A stretch of DNA of 64,000 nt from Osedax fenrisi (GCA_964019155.1 OZ025245.1:30349045-30413044), one strand, 5' to 3'; positions 47,479-61,313 are shown, counted from the stretch's first letter. Made by a program: numbers and translations. The notes: generated by a model not told the origin, from the sequence alone.

Positions 47479-48628
47479 TGAATAACTGTTATGGAATTTA
47501 TAAATAATTTTTATTAATTTATTTATATATATATACAACTATTTACTGAATAAATATATTAATTTTAATGTAATAATCTCTAATTGGTTATAATTGAATA
47601 TGGAATATATATATTTTGTTATCAACAAATATTTATAAATACATAATTGTATACAAACGAAATTAAATTAAAAATAATATTATAGCATAATAATTATATA
47701 GATTCAATAAAATTTAATTAATTTTGTTATATATATATAAATATACTTAATATATGGAATTAATTAATACAACAAGGTATGAATAATCAATACATAAATA
47801 GTAAAATATGTGATCAATGATTGCAGGTGGCAGATATGATGTTGGTATAAAAGTGGAGTGATATTGGAACATTGAAAATAAGTAATGATTGTGCATTTTC
47901 TAATTATACTGTGATATGATAAAGGTAAATGATTATAATAATTTAATGTAATTAAGATCAGCTTATATATAACAAGTTATGGCTTGTTTAATTGTATCAT
48001 AATAGTTATAGTTATATTATTTAATTGTATATTTATTAGCTATTTATAATATATAAATAGATATATTATAAGCCACTTCTACATATCAAGTAGATTGAGA
48101 TTTAACATGGGCTATATATAGATGCATACATTAGCCTTTCCTATTGAAAAGTATAGTATCACATTAGGGGGTGTCTTCTTATCTAATAATGGGATATAAT
48201 ATGCACAGCCTGTAAATAGATGGGGATTTCTGTATAAGTTATAATTAGATCTAGCTATAATTTCAATGTAAGTTATATTATAATTATTTTATATCAACAA
48301 ACAGCAATTATACTATAACTCAAAATAAGATTTATTTGTGTTTATGTCATACAATTATGTTGTATATTTTGAAAATTATTGATCTTTTAATAATTTAATT
48401 GTATGTATAATTTTCTAATAATAATCATATAGAATTTAGTAATTATCAATATACTATTAAAATTGTATTATTACATAGGCACTATTGAATAATGTTTTAT
48501 AGCTGGATGAATATATCAGAATAAATACATATATTGATGAAATCAAGATCAAAGTAAATCAGTTATTTTAATAATAAATAAATACATTTACAAATTAATA
48601 ATACATTGAATTATAATAAGTACATTAT

Positions 48629-48672
<44 letters not shown>

Positions 48673-49856
48673 ATATAATAACTAGAATATAAAATAGAAT
48701 ACATTAATTAAAAGTTAATATAAAAATCAAAAATTTATATATAAGATTAATATCAAATTTATAAATAATAAATAAACTAATGTATAAGGAAAAATATAAT
48801 ATGTAACGAATACAAAATAAGATTAGTGAACATTCTTTAATTTGATTGGTTATATTTCATGATGAGCAATGCCACTTACTCATATCTATATGGTTAATAC
48901 ATTTATTTATTATTATAAAGTAATTATATATTATAATATATTTGATAGTTTAAAATTGTGGAAATACTGAGTAATATAATTAATTTTATTACACCAGTTA
49001 TTTTACTAATTACCCCAAATAAGTTATAAACCATATCTAATAAAACATGAAATTTAAATATAATAGATAATTCATTTATTTAAAGATAATTTTAATAAAG
49101 AACCCAGTAAGAAAATGTTCTAAATTACTTTATACATCTTACAATATTGTATAAAACATGCTTTTATCATATGATGTAGTATCAACTGAATGTAAAATTA
49201 TACAACTTTTAGTTGATACTGTAATATAATGTATCAACTGAATGCATAATTATACTACTTTTTTCTACTCGGTTATATTATCTTTTATCTTTAAAAATAT
49301 AAATTAGGGGGTTACCTATTAAAATAATAATTTATCTTTTAAAATATAATATTTCATATATTATTTATATATATTATAAAAAGTAAAATAATAGTAGAAC
49401 ATTTCTAGGTAGTTTAGTATACAATAAATGTATTATATTTGATTTATTATAATATATTTTTATAAATTTATTATAGAAATATAATTGTATACAATTTATA
49501 TAGTAATAATCATTGTACTATTCCTTTAATCATACATTGTATACAGAGAAATTAGAATGTAAACAGAAACTCAAAGAAAAAACATAAAAGAAAAATATAT
49601 ATATTATATAAATTATATAATATAATAGTGTTGTAATATAATACTATTAAGATTAATGACATTGTAAATTGTAAAATGGCAAGTATTCTAATAAATGATT
49701 TATATTATTATAAATATATATAAAAATATTTTTTGAAATATAATTATATTTATACACAAAAGTTTATATAATAATAATATTTATTTACTGAATCATATAT
49801 AATAATAGCAGATATAAATAGACTCCTCAGTGTAAATATATATATATATATATATA
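47479..49856. other. AT-rich DNA upstream of the Kelch gene
   Basis: No gene seen. Contains a (TA)n run at 48637-48671 and short near-duplicate words around 49190-49260 (AGTATCAACTGAATG and TGTATCAACTGAATG). The Kelch promoter should lie at its left end, but no distinctive element is visible. Confidence 0.5.
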
Positions 49857-50279
49857 CAGTCAACTTCCGATAAGTCGGACTCGCAAGGGACCAGGAAACG
49901 TGTCAGACTTATCGAGATGTGAGAATTATCAGAGATTCAGAATATCATGCAAATAAATCGTGCACCGTGCAGCGTCAAAGGGTTACCGAAATGTGGAATT
50001 ATGCAAAAATCAACAACATAAATGTTGTATTCAATAATATTACTTACTAAAATTATAATATTCACTATTTGATATTATTTAATACATTTTTGAAAATTTA
50101 TAAAAAGATCGACTTATCAAGTATAAAAATGACTATAATATGTGTCCGACTTATAGAAAATTCCGACTTATGCAATCCAACTTATCCGATTAATTTAACA
50201 TGGAACTAAATACAAATCCAACCAAACCAACTAAATGTGTCTGACTTATCGAGAAGTCCGACTTACTGAGAGTTGACTG
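49857..50279. mobile_element. pogo/Tigger-like MITE, 423 bp
   Basis: Inverted termini CAGTCAACTTCCGATAAGTC at the left and, inward from the right, CAGTCAACTCTCAGTAAGTC. Each is flanked by TA (49855-49856, 50280-50281). More GTCCGACTTAT words are repeated inside. CAGT ends, a TA duplication and the 'CAGTCAACTC...ATAAGTCGG' style fit the pogo/Tigger branch of Tc1/mariner. No transposase frame, so it is non-autonomous. Confidence 0.85.
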
Positions 50280-50281
50280 TA

Positions 50282-50283
50282 TA

Positions 50284-50317
<34 letters not shown>

Positions 50318-51339
50318 TTTATTAGAAGAAAGTTGTATATATATATAAATAATATGTGAATTATTAAATTCATTATATAATTGTTTCCTCTAAAAGGCTT
50401 CAGATGAAGATAATTATCTTTTCTATGCTGTCGCCTGCTATATATATATATCATTATTAACTTACTTGTAAATTAATTGAAATGTCATAATTAAATAATA
50501 ATAATTAATTATATACTAAAACCCAGAAATAATAATGAAAACAAAAATGAAAAACCCCTAAAATTATCAAAAGGTTTAACCCAAAAACCCGTACATCTGC
50601 CAACCCTGCAATACAGGGCCTGCATGTGATAATACTGACAAATTAGATAGCAGATAGCTGATACTATATTTTTTTAGTTTGAAAACTGCTATTTGCATTT
50701 TGCTATATTTTCATTACAGTTTATGATTTTGATTTCATTATTACTTTTACTATATTACTTACTTTATTTGAATATTATATATATTGTATTCACACACATA
50801 TCCATTATATTTTATTATTAGTTATTTGTATTCATATTATTTATTTTAGTTATTCTTATTTTATAGTTGTATTCAAATACATTTATATATTTTTTAAATA
50901 AAATCAATCGCTTTTTAGGCTGTCTAACTTCAAATGGCGTTCACTCAGAATAAATAAATTAGCGCTAGGTGTATATAAATGTAGGTAAATCAAAAACTAT
51001 TATATGTATCATACTAATTTGTTTAGCATTGTATACAAAACAAATATATAAATAATACTATACCTCAAATATTTAAATATTTGTATATGTATAATTGAAA
51101 AAATATAAATGTCTATATAAAATACTTATTAACAAATATAGAGTTTTGTATGTATATATTTATATATATATGAATAATACACAAGAATAATGTTGAGGTA
51201 TAGGATTGTGCATATGAATGTATTTAATATAATAACACAAAACTAGCTCAATTCATTGAATTGAATGCTGTAAGTCTAACTTTGAATAGAGCCATTATTT
51301 GCTATGTTAATACATTGTGGCCTGCATGCTGAGGTATGC
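50282..51339. other. AT-rich DNA
   Basis: Starts with a short (TAA)n run near 50291-50317. A terminus-like CCAACCCTGC near 50598 follows C-rich AAACCC words and could be a stray hAT end. No exon seen. Confidence 0.45.
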
Positions 51340-51980
51340 CCTTAATGATAGAGGAGGATGAGAGAGAGATCAGCTAGTCAAGAGTGTTATCTAGTTCATG
51401 GGTGTGCTAATTAATGTGTTCAGTTAGGTTGGACGAAGATAATAAACAATGAAATAGAAGGAGATAGTGGAAGTATTTACTGATATGTTAAAAATATCAG
51501 TATGAAGAGAAGATGATTGAGGTCGATATTAGATGAGGTCAGTTATAGGGGTGAGCTTGTTCTTATAGGATAGATAGTTAATTAGCGTAGCATTGATCTG
51601 GGGTGATATAGTGTGTTAAAGTAATAGATAGAGGCTAGAGAGATCAATGCTGTTAGATGAAGAATAGGATATAGTTATATGAGATGTTAGTCAGATCAAG
51701 ACATGAGGGGAGCTATGACTGCCAGTGTGTATCAATTGAGAGGTACTGATTGATAGGAAGCTGGTGAAGTAGTAGAGGTACATTGGTCAAGAGTTGGGTA
51801 GTAAGTTTGGAGCGGTTGTCGTAAAGCTTAGTAGTAGTAGTGTATCATGTAATACAGGATGCTGGTTAGGAGATGGGTTATCATGGGGAGATGGTATGGT
51901 ATTAAGAAGGGAGGTTGTTAGTTTTAATGTAAATAGTGTGTGTTACAAGTTTAGTGGGGGGGGTTGGGAGATATAGGTAG
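51340..51980. other. Strongly G-skewed (plus strand) block
   Basis: About 640 bp in which the plus strand is rich in G and poor in C, with many GAGG/GATAG words. No frame reads convincingly; the plus frame at 51794-51976 is serine/glycine-rich. Similar skew appears next to minus-strand LINE and exon material at 9.8-12.2 kb, so it may be an old minus-strand retrotransposon or an untranslated region. Confidence 0.4.
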
Positions 51981-52574
51981 ATTGGGTGATATGCATGTGT
52001 ATAAGTAGACACATAGACACTTGTATTCACACACAAGTATAGATCAGTAGAGTCACTAGTAGTGATTCACTACTATAGCATGCGTTCAGTGTAGGCTAAG
52101 GTGGCATGTCAGTAAGAAATAGTTATTATACTACACAATATAAATACAAAACATAAATAAACTATTCAAATTATCAAATTAAATGTTCTAAAATCGATTT
52201 CACTGAGAGAGTGAAATAGCAACTTATATTGAAATTTATATGTTAAAATAATAAGTAGTATTTAAACAAAATTAACCTTAACATTTATTTTGTTTCCAAT
52301 AATGAAACACTTAATTGTATATTGTACTCGTATTATAATATACAAAAAAAAAATTGTTTAATTTTTTACAGAGTTAATCATTCTGAAAAAATAATATTAT
52401 ATAATTTTTTCTTATATAATTTATTTTGCATACATGTAAATTTATAATCTAATGCATAATATGCACGGACATATATTTATCATAATATATTTAATATTAA
52501 TTAATTAATAATAGTTTTATATAGTTAAAAAATTATATACTTAAACAACAAATTTTCTGAAGTCATATTAGTAT

Positions 52575-53849
52575 CAGTTTTCCATAGGTTATTACCTCCT
52601 ATGGTAATAACCGGTAACAACAGGTTTTTACCATGGTAAAAACCTAGTGTTATCTATATAATTAAATATAATATAAATATAATATATAGATAATTATCTA
52701 TAATATATTAAACCTACTATTGTCTATATAATTTACAATTATATATTATTTATAGATGTTATATATAATAGATAATATACAATTATAAAGTTAAACAATA
52801 CTACATTAAAATCAATATTATAAGATTTTTTATATATTTTTAAAAACAACCTTTATTAATTTTGACTCTATGTAAAGAAAAATTGTTTATAATAAATAAT
52901 ATAAATTTAAATTTAAATAAATGAGTAAATAATTCAATATATATATATATATCAAATATTGGATATAATAATATATTTACTTTTGTATTAGTAAAAGTTA
53001 AGGCCCCATTTACACCAAAATAAGCGACAGGTTTTTCACCGATATGTGCAGTAACGAAATCGTCGAGAAATCGTTAAATATTTAGAGAAATCTCCAAATT
53101 ATGAATAGTGATATTGTCATGATATCGGTGATATATTGGTGATATATCGGTATGGGTAAAAAATAAACGATATTGGTGAAATAAACGATATTGGTGAAAA
53201 ATCGGCCAACTTTTTCGGTGTGACAGGGGCTTAATATTGTAAAAAAAAATATATATATTAAACAATAGAACTAATAATATTTTCCTTGAGAAATTATTTT
53301 AATGTATTCATTATTTGATTTTATACCATGATATTTAATTAAATATATTAAATATATCTATAGATATTGTTAATTATATATATAAATACTGAATAGAATA
53401 TTTATTTTTATATATATGAAATTAAATATAGTTAAACATATATTTTTTACAATACCGTATAACTATTTTCATTGTGTAATTTTATGAATATATAACACAG
53501 TATGATTTTATTTCATTTATAAAATGTATCCAATTACATCAACTTGTTAATTTTACAATATAAGGGTGGTAGACTTCAAAAACCAGTTGGGTTTTAAAAA
53601 ATAAAAATACTATAAATAGCATAATTAAAGCAGAGTGATAAAATGTTTGGATACATTTACAAATAAAGCTGCTAGATTAATTAGCCATACAATTTATATA
53701 TAAATGAATCAATATTACTTTAAATTTCAATATACAATTTTATTTAAAGGTATTATATTTTATGAGTACTATGTTTTTACCGGTAATTAAATGTTATTAC
53801 TCGTTTTTGCCATTTTTGTCCGGTTTTTACCACAAATAATGGAACCCTG
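52575..53849. mobile_element. hAT-superfamily element, 1275 bp, with 8-bp target duplication
   Basis: The left end starts CAGTTTTCCATAGGTTATTA and the right end, read inward, CAGGGTTCCATTATTTGTGG. Both are flanked by ATTAGTAT (52567-52574 and 53850-53857), a perfect 8-bp duplication as made by hAT transposases. Subterminal GGTTTTTACC/GGTAAAAACC palindromes cluster near both ends, possible transposase sites. No transposase frame remains. A 230-bp MITE is nested at 53001-53230. Confidence 0.85.
53001..53230. mobile_element. Harbinger-like MITE nested in the hAT element
   Basis: Ends AGGCCCCATTTACACC and, inward from the right, GCCCCTGTCACACC, flanked by TTA on both sides (52998-53000, 53231-53233). 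The ...ACACC termini and TTA duplication resemble the 29.6-kb Harbinger element. Internal GATATATCGG/GATATTGGTGAAA words repeat. It must be younger than the host hAT insertion. Confidence 0.75.
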
Positions 53850-53857
53850 ATTAGTAT

Positions 53858-54844
53858 CGTTTACGATTATTTACATTTAAATAAATAATAAATCAAATAC
53901 ATTAATAATATATTATTTAATGGATTAAGTATTATATTGTGGAATATATTATTATGCAAATATATTAATAAACATTAGTATTATAAGTTAATAATTTAAA
54001 TCTATTATTAAAATGATAAACGATCAGTTATTTACTGATACTGCAACGCTGGTGGAAATTTAAATAAACCAGCGTTATTGAAAATATATCGTCCACTTTA
54101 GAACAATGTTAGTTATATCATGTGTATAATAATATGTATTAATTATATATCATAGTAATTATAATAAAGTAGATATGCTTAGTATAACAATTTTAATAAT
54201 ATTATTTAATTATGAAATGAATTTATTTTTTAAAGAAACAGTTTGAATAATATATATAATAAACAATAATTTGTTAATATAATAAAAATAGATTCTTTAA
54301 GGGGGGAGGCGCGCGTTCATTTAAACAATGCTATTTTAGATCTATCTAAAAATGCTAAGCATAAATAACTAATGGAGATAATTACTTAATTTTTTTTTAT
54401 TCAACAGATACTTTCCTCTATTATATAGGATTTGTGTAAATGTAGTTTAAAATGGTGTAAAAAAATAGTCTCATTTAGTTATATTTATTTTTATTTGTGT
54501 TCATAAAAATGCAAGTTTATTATCAATTATTTAATTAATATAAAATATAATAATAAATCCAACAGGATTACTATATATGTATATTTTATGCATTTATAGT
54601 AACAATTATAGTGAAAAAGTAGACACTTGACATTCAAATTTTTTTTTAAACAAATAATCACAAAATATTATAAAATATATATATATATATATATGACAAG
54701 TAAACTATACTAGTATATAAACAACACTAACATACTAATAATTAGTACTAATATAGAGTACTCAAATATATATTATAATTCAATATACAAATAAATATAT
54801 GTATAGAAGTTATAAAATAGATAAATATAAATTTATATTTATAG
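53858..54844. other. AT-rich DNA
   Basis: No gene. A GGGGGGAGGCGCGCG patch at 54301-54315 stands out against the AT background but has no context. Confidence 0.5.
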
Positions 54845-54850
54845 TAATAG

Positions 54851-55305
54851 CTAAGATTTTGCGAAGCAAAGATATAACACTTACTATGCATGCAACGTAA
54901 TTTAGTAATAACCAATGCTGCTGCTAGCAGTAGTATCGAAATCACTGAAATAATTGTAGGTTTGGCTCTGTTTGCATACAATAATGTTTGCATTGCTCTA
55001 TTAAATTACATGCAATATAAATTAGCTTTTACTCACTAAATATATACTTATAGCATTTAAAACATACATATCATATTTGTTTGTTATTAATTAGTAATGA
55101 ACACTTAGTTTTCATCATATAAATATTAATTTAAAGCATATTATTTAACATTTTAAAAGTGTATAGTTAAATACGAATTTACATTATAAACAACACATAG
55201 TTCGTAAAAGTAACCCGCTATAGGTGGCACTGGGGTATTTTTTATACTAATTCAAAATACACGATTTCGTGTAAGTGTTATATCTTTCCTTAGAAAAATC
55301 TTTGG
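54851..55305. mobile_element. 455-bp MITE family, copy C
   Basis: Starts CTAAGATTTTGCGAAGCAAA and ends, read inward, CCAAAGATTTTTCTAAGGAA, both continuing AGATATAACACTTA. It is flanked by TAATAG on both sides (54845-54850 and 55306-55311), a clean 6-bp duplication. It is very similar to copy A and more distant from copy B. There is no transposase; the superfamily is uncertain. Confidence 0.9.
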
Positions 55306-55311
55306 TAATAG

Positions 55312-57893
55312 TTTAATAATAGTTATAAAGTATTATAAAAAATAAATAATGAATAATTTAAAATAAATATAAAAATAAATACGAAAATATCGATATCCAA
55401 AATTTCATTAATCGAAGATTTCGATATCTAATGTTTGAAATTTCAATTATTCAAAGATTTCGACATGACAAATTTCACTATTCGAAGGTATCAAAATCTT
55501 CTATTTTCATCAATTTTTACATTACTAGTGTTTACATGCAATACGTATATTAAATAATAAATATTACAATAAAAAGTTATATAATATATATAATAATATT
55601 CAGGGTTGTTCGGTTTTTGTAACATTTATTTTGAACAAAATATCCATGGTTTTTTTGGTAAATTTAATTTTTTATATATAGGTATTGATAAATATATTAA
55701 TTTAAATACTATATTATTTAATATTCGTTTAAAAATTATTAATAATATCATAGACTATATAGTCTATATATATTATATAAAGTATACCATGTAAATATTA
55801 TAAAATAACAATTTCCTAATAAAAATAATATTATTAATTATGCTGCTATTTTATATGAAATTTGTATAATACAAATTATGAGTGTATAATATATACTTTA
55901 TATATAAATACATATATATATATATATATTGATTAATACATTTCTAAAAAAAAATATAATAATATTAACTAAATCATAATTAAATTATAATTTCATCAAA
56001 GGATATTAATATTTTTTATAAATTGATTTTAATATTAAGTTTTATAATTATAATCTATACATATGATTTCAGCATTATTCAGTGATTATATTATATTTAA
56101 TCATGTACTAATTAATACTTAAAATTATATTACAACCAGTAAATATGATTAATATATCTCTAATAATTTACAAGATTGTGGCATATCACTCCCATCTATA
56201 TATCTATATATAAAGTATAGTTACTAATTGTAATTTAAATATATAATGCACTCAATAGTATACCATGTAATATAGGTATATATTTATTTGTAATATGTTT
56301 GTATTGAGTCATACACAATATATGAACATGTTATACATTAATCAAACTAGTATGCATGATAAAGCTTGAAAATATCTAATGTGTCAATTAATTAAGTTAA
56401 TACACACATATATTGCAGATAAATATATACCTATATTATATTGTATATAATTAGGTTACACAGCTTACTATTTATATTGTAAAGGTCTATCATGCATACT
56501 AGTATGATTAATTGATAATATCAGTCACATATATTATGTTATTCTGATTAATATTATGTTGAGTGAATATATATTTACAATATATAATAATATAGAAATA
56601 ATATTTATATAATGGATTCAAATTAAATTTATCATATTAAAATTAATAATACACAGCCTAATTTATTTTGATTAATATAGATCGTTTTATTTTGAATTAC
56701 TAAACCTACACATATATTAAGATTTGTATTACTCTATGTAAATCTAAATGTTTATTTATATCTTTAATGGTAATTAAATGAACTAAAGAATTATCAATTA
56801 TTTATTATATATTTTATAAAATAAAAAGTGGAATAAAATATTTTTTAAATTCAAAAATCCTAGAATTTATATTTGATCCTATTATGACGTCACATTACAT
56901 TTTTTGATTTTGATTTTTGATCATATTATTTTGGTTCATAATAGTGTATTCAAATATAATCATCAATAACTAAAAACATGTTTTAATTATTTGTATATCT
57001 CACTGTTAATGTTCCTATAATTTTCATGTTAAATTTAAATAGGTTTGGCCAATCAATTTTGGTCAATATTATAAACAATGTTTAGAACATTATCTTATAA
57101 GAAAGTAATAGAATACATAGATTTAGTAAAATATACATAACATGAGCTGGCCTAGTGTAGGCCCATAGATTAGTTTATCTGCATCACAGTTCATAAAAAG
57201 CTTGTGAGTAATAGATTATAGTTATTTATAGAATGGCTTCTATCAAACATAAAATTTTTCAACTAAAAGTATAGGATAAAGTAACAGTGCAAAGTCCAAT
57301 CTCTGTTATCATAAATAATTATGTTGTCTATAAATATATACTTGTGTGTGTATGACTATTGATATGTTCACAGATATAATATACTGTGTGTGTTGCATAT
57401 ATGTATGTTTATGAATACCTGTATATACTTGATTACTTGTCTATAATGTATGATGCAAACTGTACTATAGCATAACGAATATAGAGGCCTAAACTCATGC
57501 AATACTAGTAATTGTTACTATAAAGCTCTATATATACACACACATCATAGTTAGGCAATACATATATGATGGATTTATATATGTTTGTATTTATAGACAT
57601 ATATATATATATATAACTAATGATATAAGTGAAAATTTAAAATTATAAATTAATATGTATCTATACACACTATATAAATAAAGCGACCTTATTGGTGTAT
57701 TTTATATTTAGAAATGAGTATTTTATTAACTAATAAATTAATTATATATTATTACATACATATACTACATATTATATATCATATGATATATTAATATAAA
57801 TAAAGATAAATAAATATGTTATAAGAGTTAATTAATTAAAATTTACTTTTATACCAAGGATAACATTGTAATTTATATTAATTACTTATTTAA

Positions 57894-57931
<38 letters not shown>

Positions 57932-58801
57932 TATAATAATTGTCTTATTATGTGATTTAATATTATTATACACATATTTTATTGTGATTCTACTTAGAAT
58001 TAAACGGGCTTTCAGAAAATATATAGTTCATATATGTACGTTTAATATTCGTATTTTAATCAAGTGATTCCTAACATAATAATAATAATAGGTATCAATA
58101 TGTTTTTTAGATAATTTTATTTCGTTAGTACCTTTGTTATAATTATTGTCTTATTATACGTTTTTTATATAATTTTATTTCATTAGTACTTTTTCTATAA
58201 TAATTTTAAATATATTTATTGAAGTTAATTTTTAATTAATTTAATTAATTTAATATATTAATTTTTTCTTTGAATAAGTTTTTCTATTTAATTCATTACA
58301 TTTATTTATGACTGTGAATTTATATATTGTATTGTTATAAATTATTTTAATTTATTGTTAGAATAATTGTTTATCTAATTATAATATATTATAAATATAT
58401 TATTTATAATTAATATATTATATTATTATTTTACATATACTATATAATCTACACACATACAAACATGCACACATACACATGTATAGATACACACAATGCC
58501 ACACATACACATTTAATATCTTAATAATTAATAACTAATAATATAATACATTATTTATATTTAATTAATTAAGTTATATATATATATTTAAAATCTAAAT
58601 ACATATATATAATACATATCTTAATGTGTATGTATGTATGCATGCATGTATGTATGTATGTTTGTGTGTGTGTATATTAACATTTTTTTAATACTATGTG
58701 TGTGTGTTATATATATTTAAACTTAGAATTATTAACTTTAAAATTAGTTATTTTATACTATATGTAATATAAATTTAGAAATATACAGGTGCATTATATA
58801 T
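55312..58801. other. AT-rich intergenic DNA
   Basis: About 3.5 kb. 55380-55510 repeats ATTTCGA/TCGAAG words irregularly. A lone hAT-like terminus lies at 55602. There is a (TA)n run at 57900-57930 and a (TGTA)n run near 58632-58660. No exon supported. Confidence 0.5.
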
Positions 58802-58809
58802 ATTATAAT

Positions 58810-59796
58810 TTGGGTTGTGAGTTAATAAAAAACACGTTTTAAACAGACGTTTTAAACCGTTTTAAACATAGAATAAAAAACGAAAAAAACAGAAAAAAAC
58901 AAGAATCATACATTTATACATATATTTATTTAATTGTTAATATTTAAATTAAATTTAAATTTAATTTGACAAATAATAATTTATCTGCTTTTTTTTTGAT
59001 ATAATAAATTGTATAATAATTGAAAAATGAATGATAATTTAATAAATTTATAAAATAAATATATAAAAATATAATATTATTATTATAATAAAGTTAAATT
59101 AGATTTCTTTTATGTTTTGATATAATAAATTGTATAATAATATATATTATGTTTAATATTATATAAAAAATAGTATGAATTTTCCATCTATATAAAGAAA
59201 GAATAGAATACTTTATTTATATCTATGGAATTTTTATATTTTTTTAATAATAATATATTAATATATAAAAGAAATATGAAAGTTTATAATATATATTATT
59301 ATATAATTTATTATATCAGAACATAAAAGAAATCTAATTTTACTTTATTATTTATAATAATTTATTATAAAATAAATATGAAAATTCATACAGCTTTTAT
59401 AATATTAATTATATAATGTACATATATCTATAGATTGTGATACAATCTCCATGTCTATAACATTAAATAATACAGAAATACTCAGTGTTTTATTGTAACA
59501 AAATAAATATTATAATATTTATAATTGTTACTACTAATGTATAGTTTGACCATATGATTTAATGATGCTAATAATACAGATAATATATTATTTGAATTAT
59601 TACTGATTATTCATATAAAATGTAATTACTTTATTATTATTTTATTATTTAACAACATATCTACTTTATTTAAATAATTTTATTTTTCAGAAAAAAAACG
59701 GTTAAAAAACGAATAAAACGTATTAAAAACGAAAAAAACCGTTCAAAACATGTTTAATACAAACATTAATAAAAAACGCGTTTTTTAACAACCCTA
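58810..59796. mobile_element. hAT-like non-autonomous element, 987 bp
   Basis: Left end TTGGGTTGTGAGTTAATAAA; right end inward TAGGGTTGTTAAAAAACGCG. Both have subterminal AAAACG/CGTTTT words repeated several times. It is flanked by ATTATAAT on each side (58802-58809, 59797-59804), an 8-bp duplication, although such AT words are not rare here. The interior is AT-only and non-coding. Confidence 0.75.
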
Positions 59797-59908
59797 ATTA
59801 TAATGTTATACCATCAATTTAAATTACATAATATGTATAGTAAGCAAATATATAGATAAGGAATATATTTGGTAATATAAGTCTATATATATATAGACTA
59901 TAATAGTA

Positions 59909-59910
<2 letters not shown>

Positions 59911-59985
<75 letters not shown>
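59911..59985. repeat. (TA)n microsatellite, about 75 bp
   Basis: The longest TA run in the window. The Tyr/Ile frame across it is an artefact. Confidence 0.95.
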
Positions 59986-59988
<3 letters not shown>

Positions 59989-60160
59989 AATGTAATTGTC
60001 TCACCAAGCAGCAATGCTTCTATAACTAAGCAGGTACTTATACATAAATATGATAATAATAATAATATATGTATATAATATTTGATTTCACTTGTTAGTT
60101 TATATACTATTTAAAGCATATATATATATATATTTAAGATAAATATATATATAAATATGA

Positions 60161-60191
<31 letters not shown>

Positions 60192-61313
60192 CACTGTACA
60201 GTAGACCGGTTCGTTCGATTCAATTTTTAATCCTTCATATAAAATATAATACATATCTATATTTTAGTATAATATGTATTAACGATTTTTATAAAAAAAA
60301 TAGTTACCTTTGGTCACGAAGCATTTAAAGTTTGAAATATAAATTATTATTTTAAGATAAAATGTATAATATTCCATGTATAATAGTAATGACGCCATCT
60401 TATTATCTTTGCTGTTTACAAATATTTAAATTAATATTTAAAATTAATTATGTATTTGTATTATATTTAATGAATTAATATAATATATACCATTATTTAT
60501 ATTTATTATTAATATAATATCTATATTTCATTTTTATATCTACAAATTACCAATATTAATGTCTCCTAAAACTCGAGAAAATACACCATTTTACAAAGTA
60601 TTTATTTCAAAATAATTCAAAAAAATAATTAATTTTTTTTAAATTAATATATATAATTATACTTTACATAGATTTGAGTTATCACATTGTTTTGAATTGT
60701 GGATATGAGTTAGATATAAATGTCCTTTATACAAATAAAATTAAAAAAATTAAAAAATATGTAAATATATTTTGTATTTCATATTTCAAATAAAAATCCT
60801 AAACAATTTTAAAATGATGTTAATTTTTTTTCTAAAAATAATTTTTAATTTTTTAATAATTAATTTGAATTGTATTATTATTATCTATAAATTATATATT
60901 TTAATTTTTAAAATTAAATTGTAATAATTTATTTATATTAAATTATACGATTTTTATGTATTTTTTTTGACTAAAATTATTTTATAAAATGTGGGCATCT
61001 AGATTGTTATGAAAAATATTTTGTACTGTTAATACTACTTGTTATATATGTTTCTAGGATATATCCATAGTTGGCTTAAAAAAAATCATCCAATTTTATA
61101 AAAATTGAATAAAACTTATTTCTATATCTCCCCCATGTTAACTTTTGTATGTATTCAATGTTAAAATAAAAAGGTCTCGTGACATAACAATATTTAAGAT
61201 ATAGGTCTAAAATGTTAAACACTTATTCATCATATCATAAATAATTGTCACAGATATGAAGGTTTATAAAATTGCGAAAAAATGTTTAGTACGAACCGGT
61301 CTACTGTACAGTG
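60192..61313. mobile_element. Tc1/mariner-type element, 1.1 kb, no transposase
   Basis: Perfect inverted ends of 22 bp beginning CACTGTACAGTAGACCGGTT, flanked by TA at 60190-60191 and 61314-61315. The alternative inner boundary TA|CAGTAGACCGG is equally compatible with a TA target. The interior is about 80% AT with no frame, so it depends on transposase from elsewhere. Superfamily inferred from the TA flank and CAGT-type end. Confidence 0.75.

Noticed and set aside
55602..55800. A complete hAT element at the CAGGGTTGTTCGG terminus
   Set aside because: No matching inverted end or 8-bp duplication could be found nearby.
59819..60007. Tyr/Ile repeat frame
   Set aside because: Translation of the (TA)n array.
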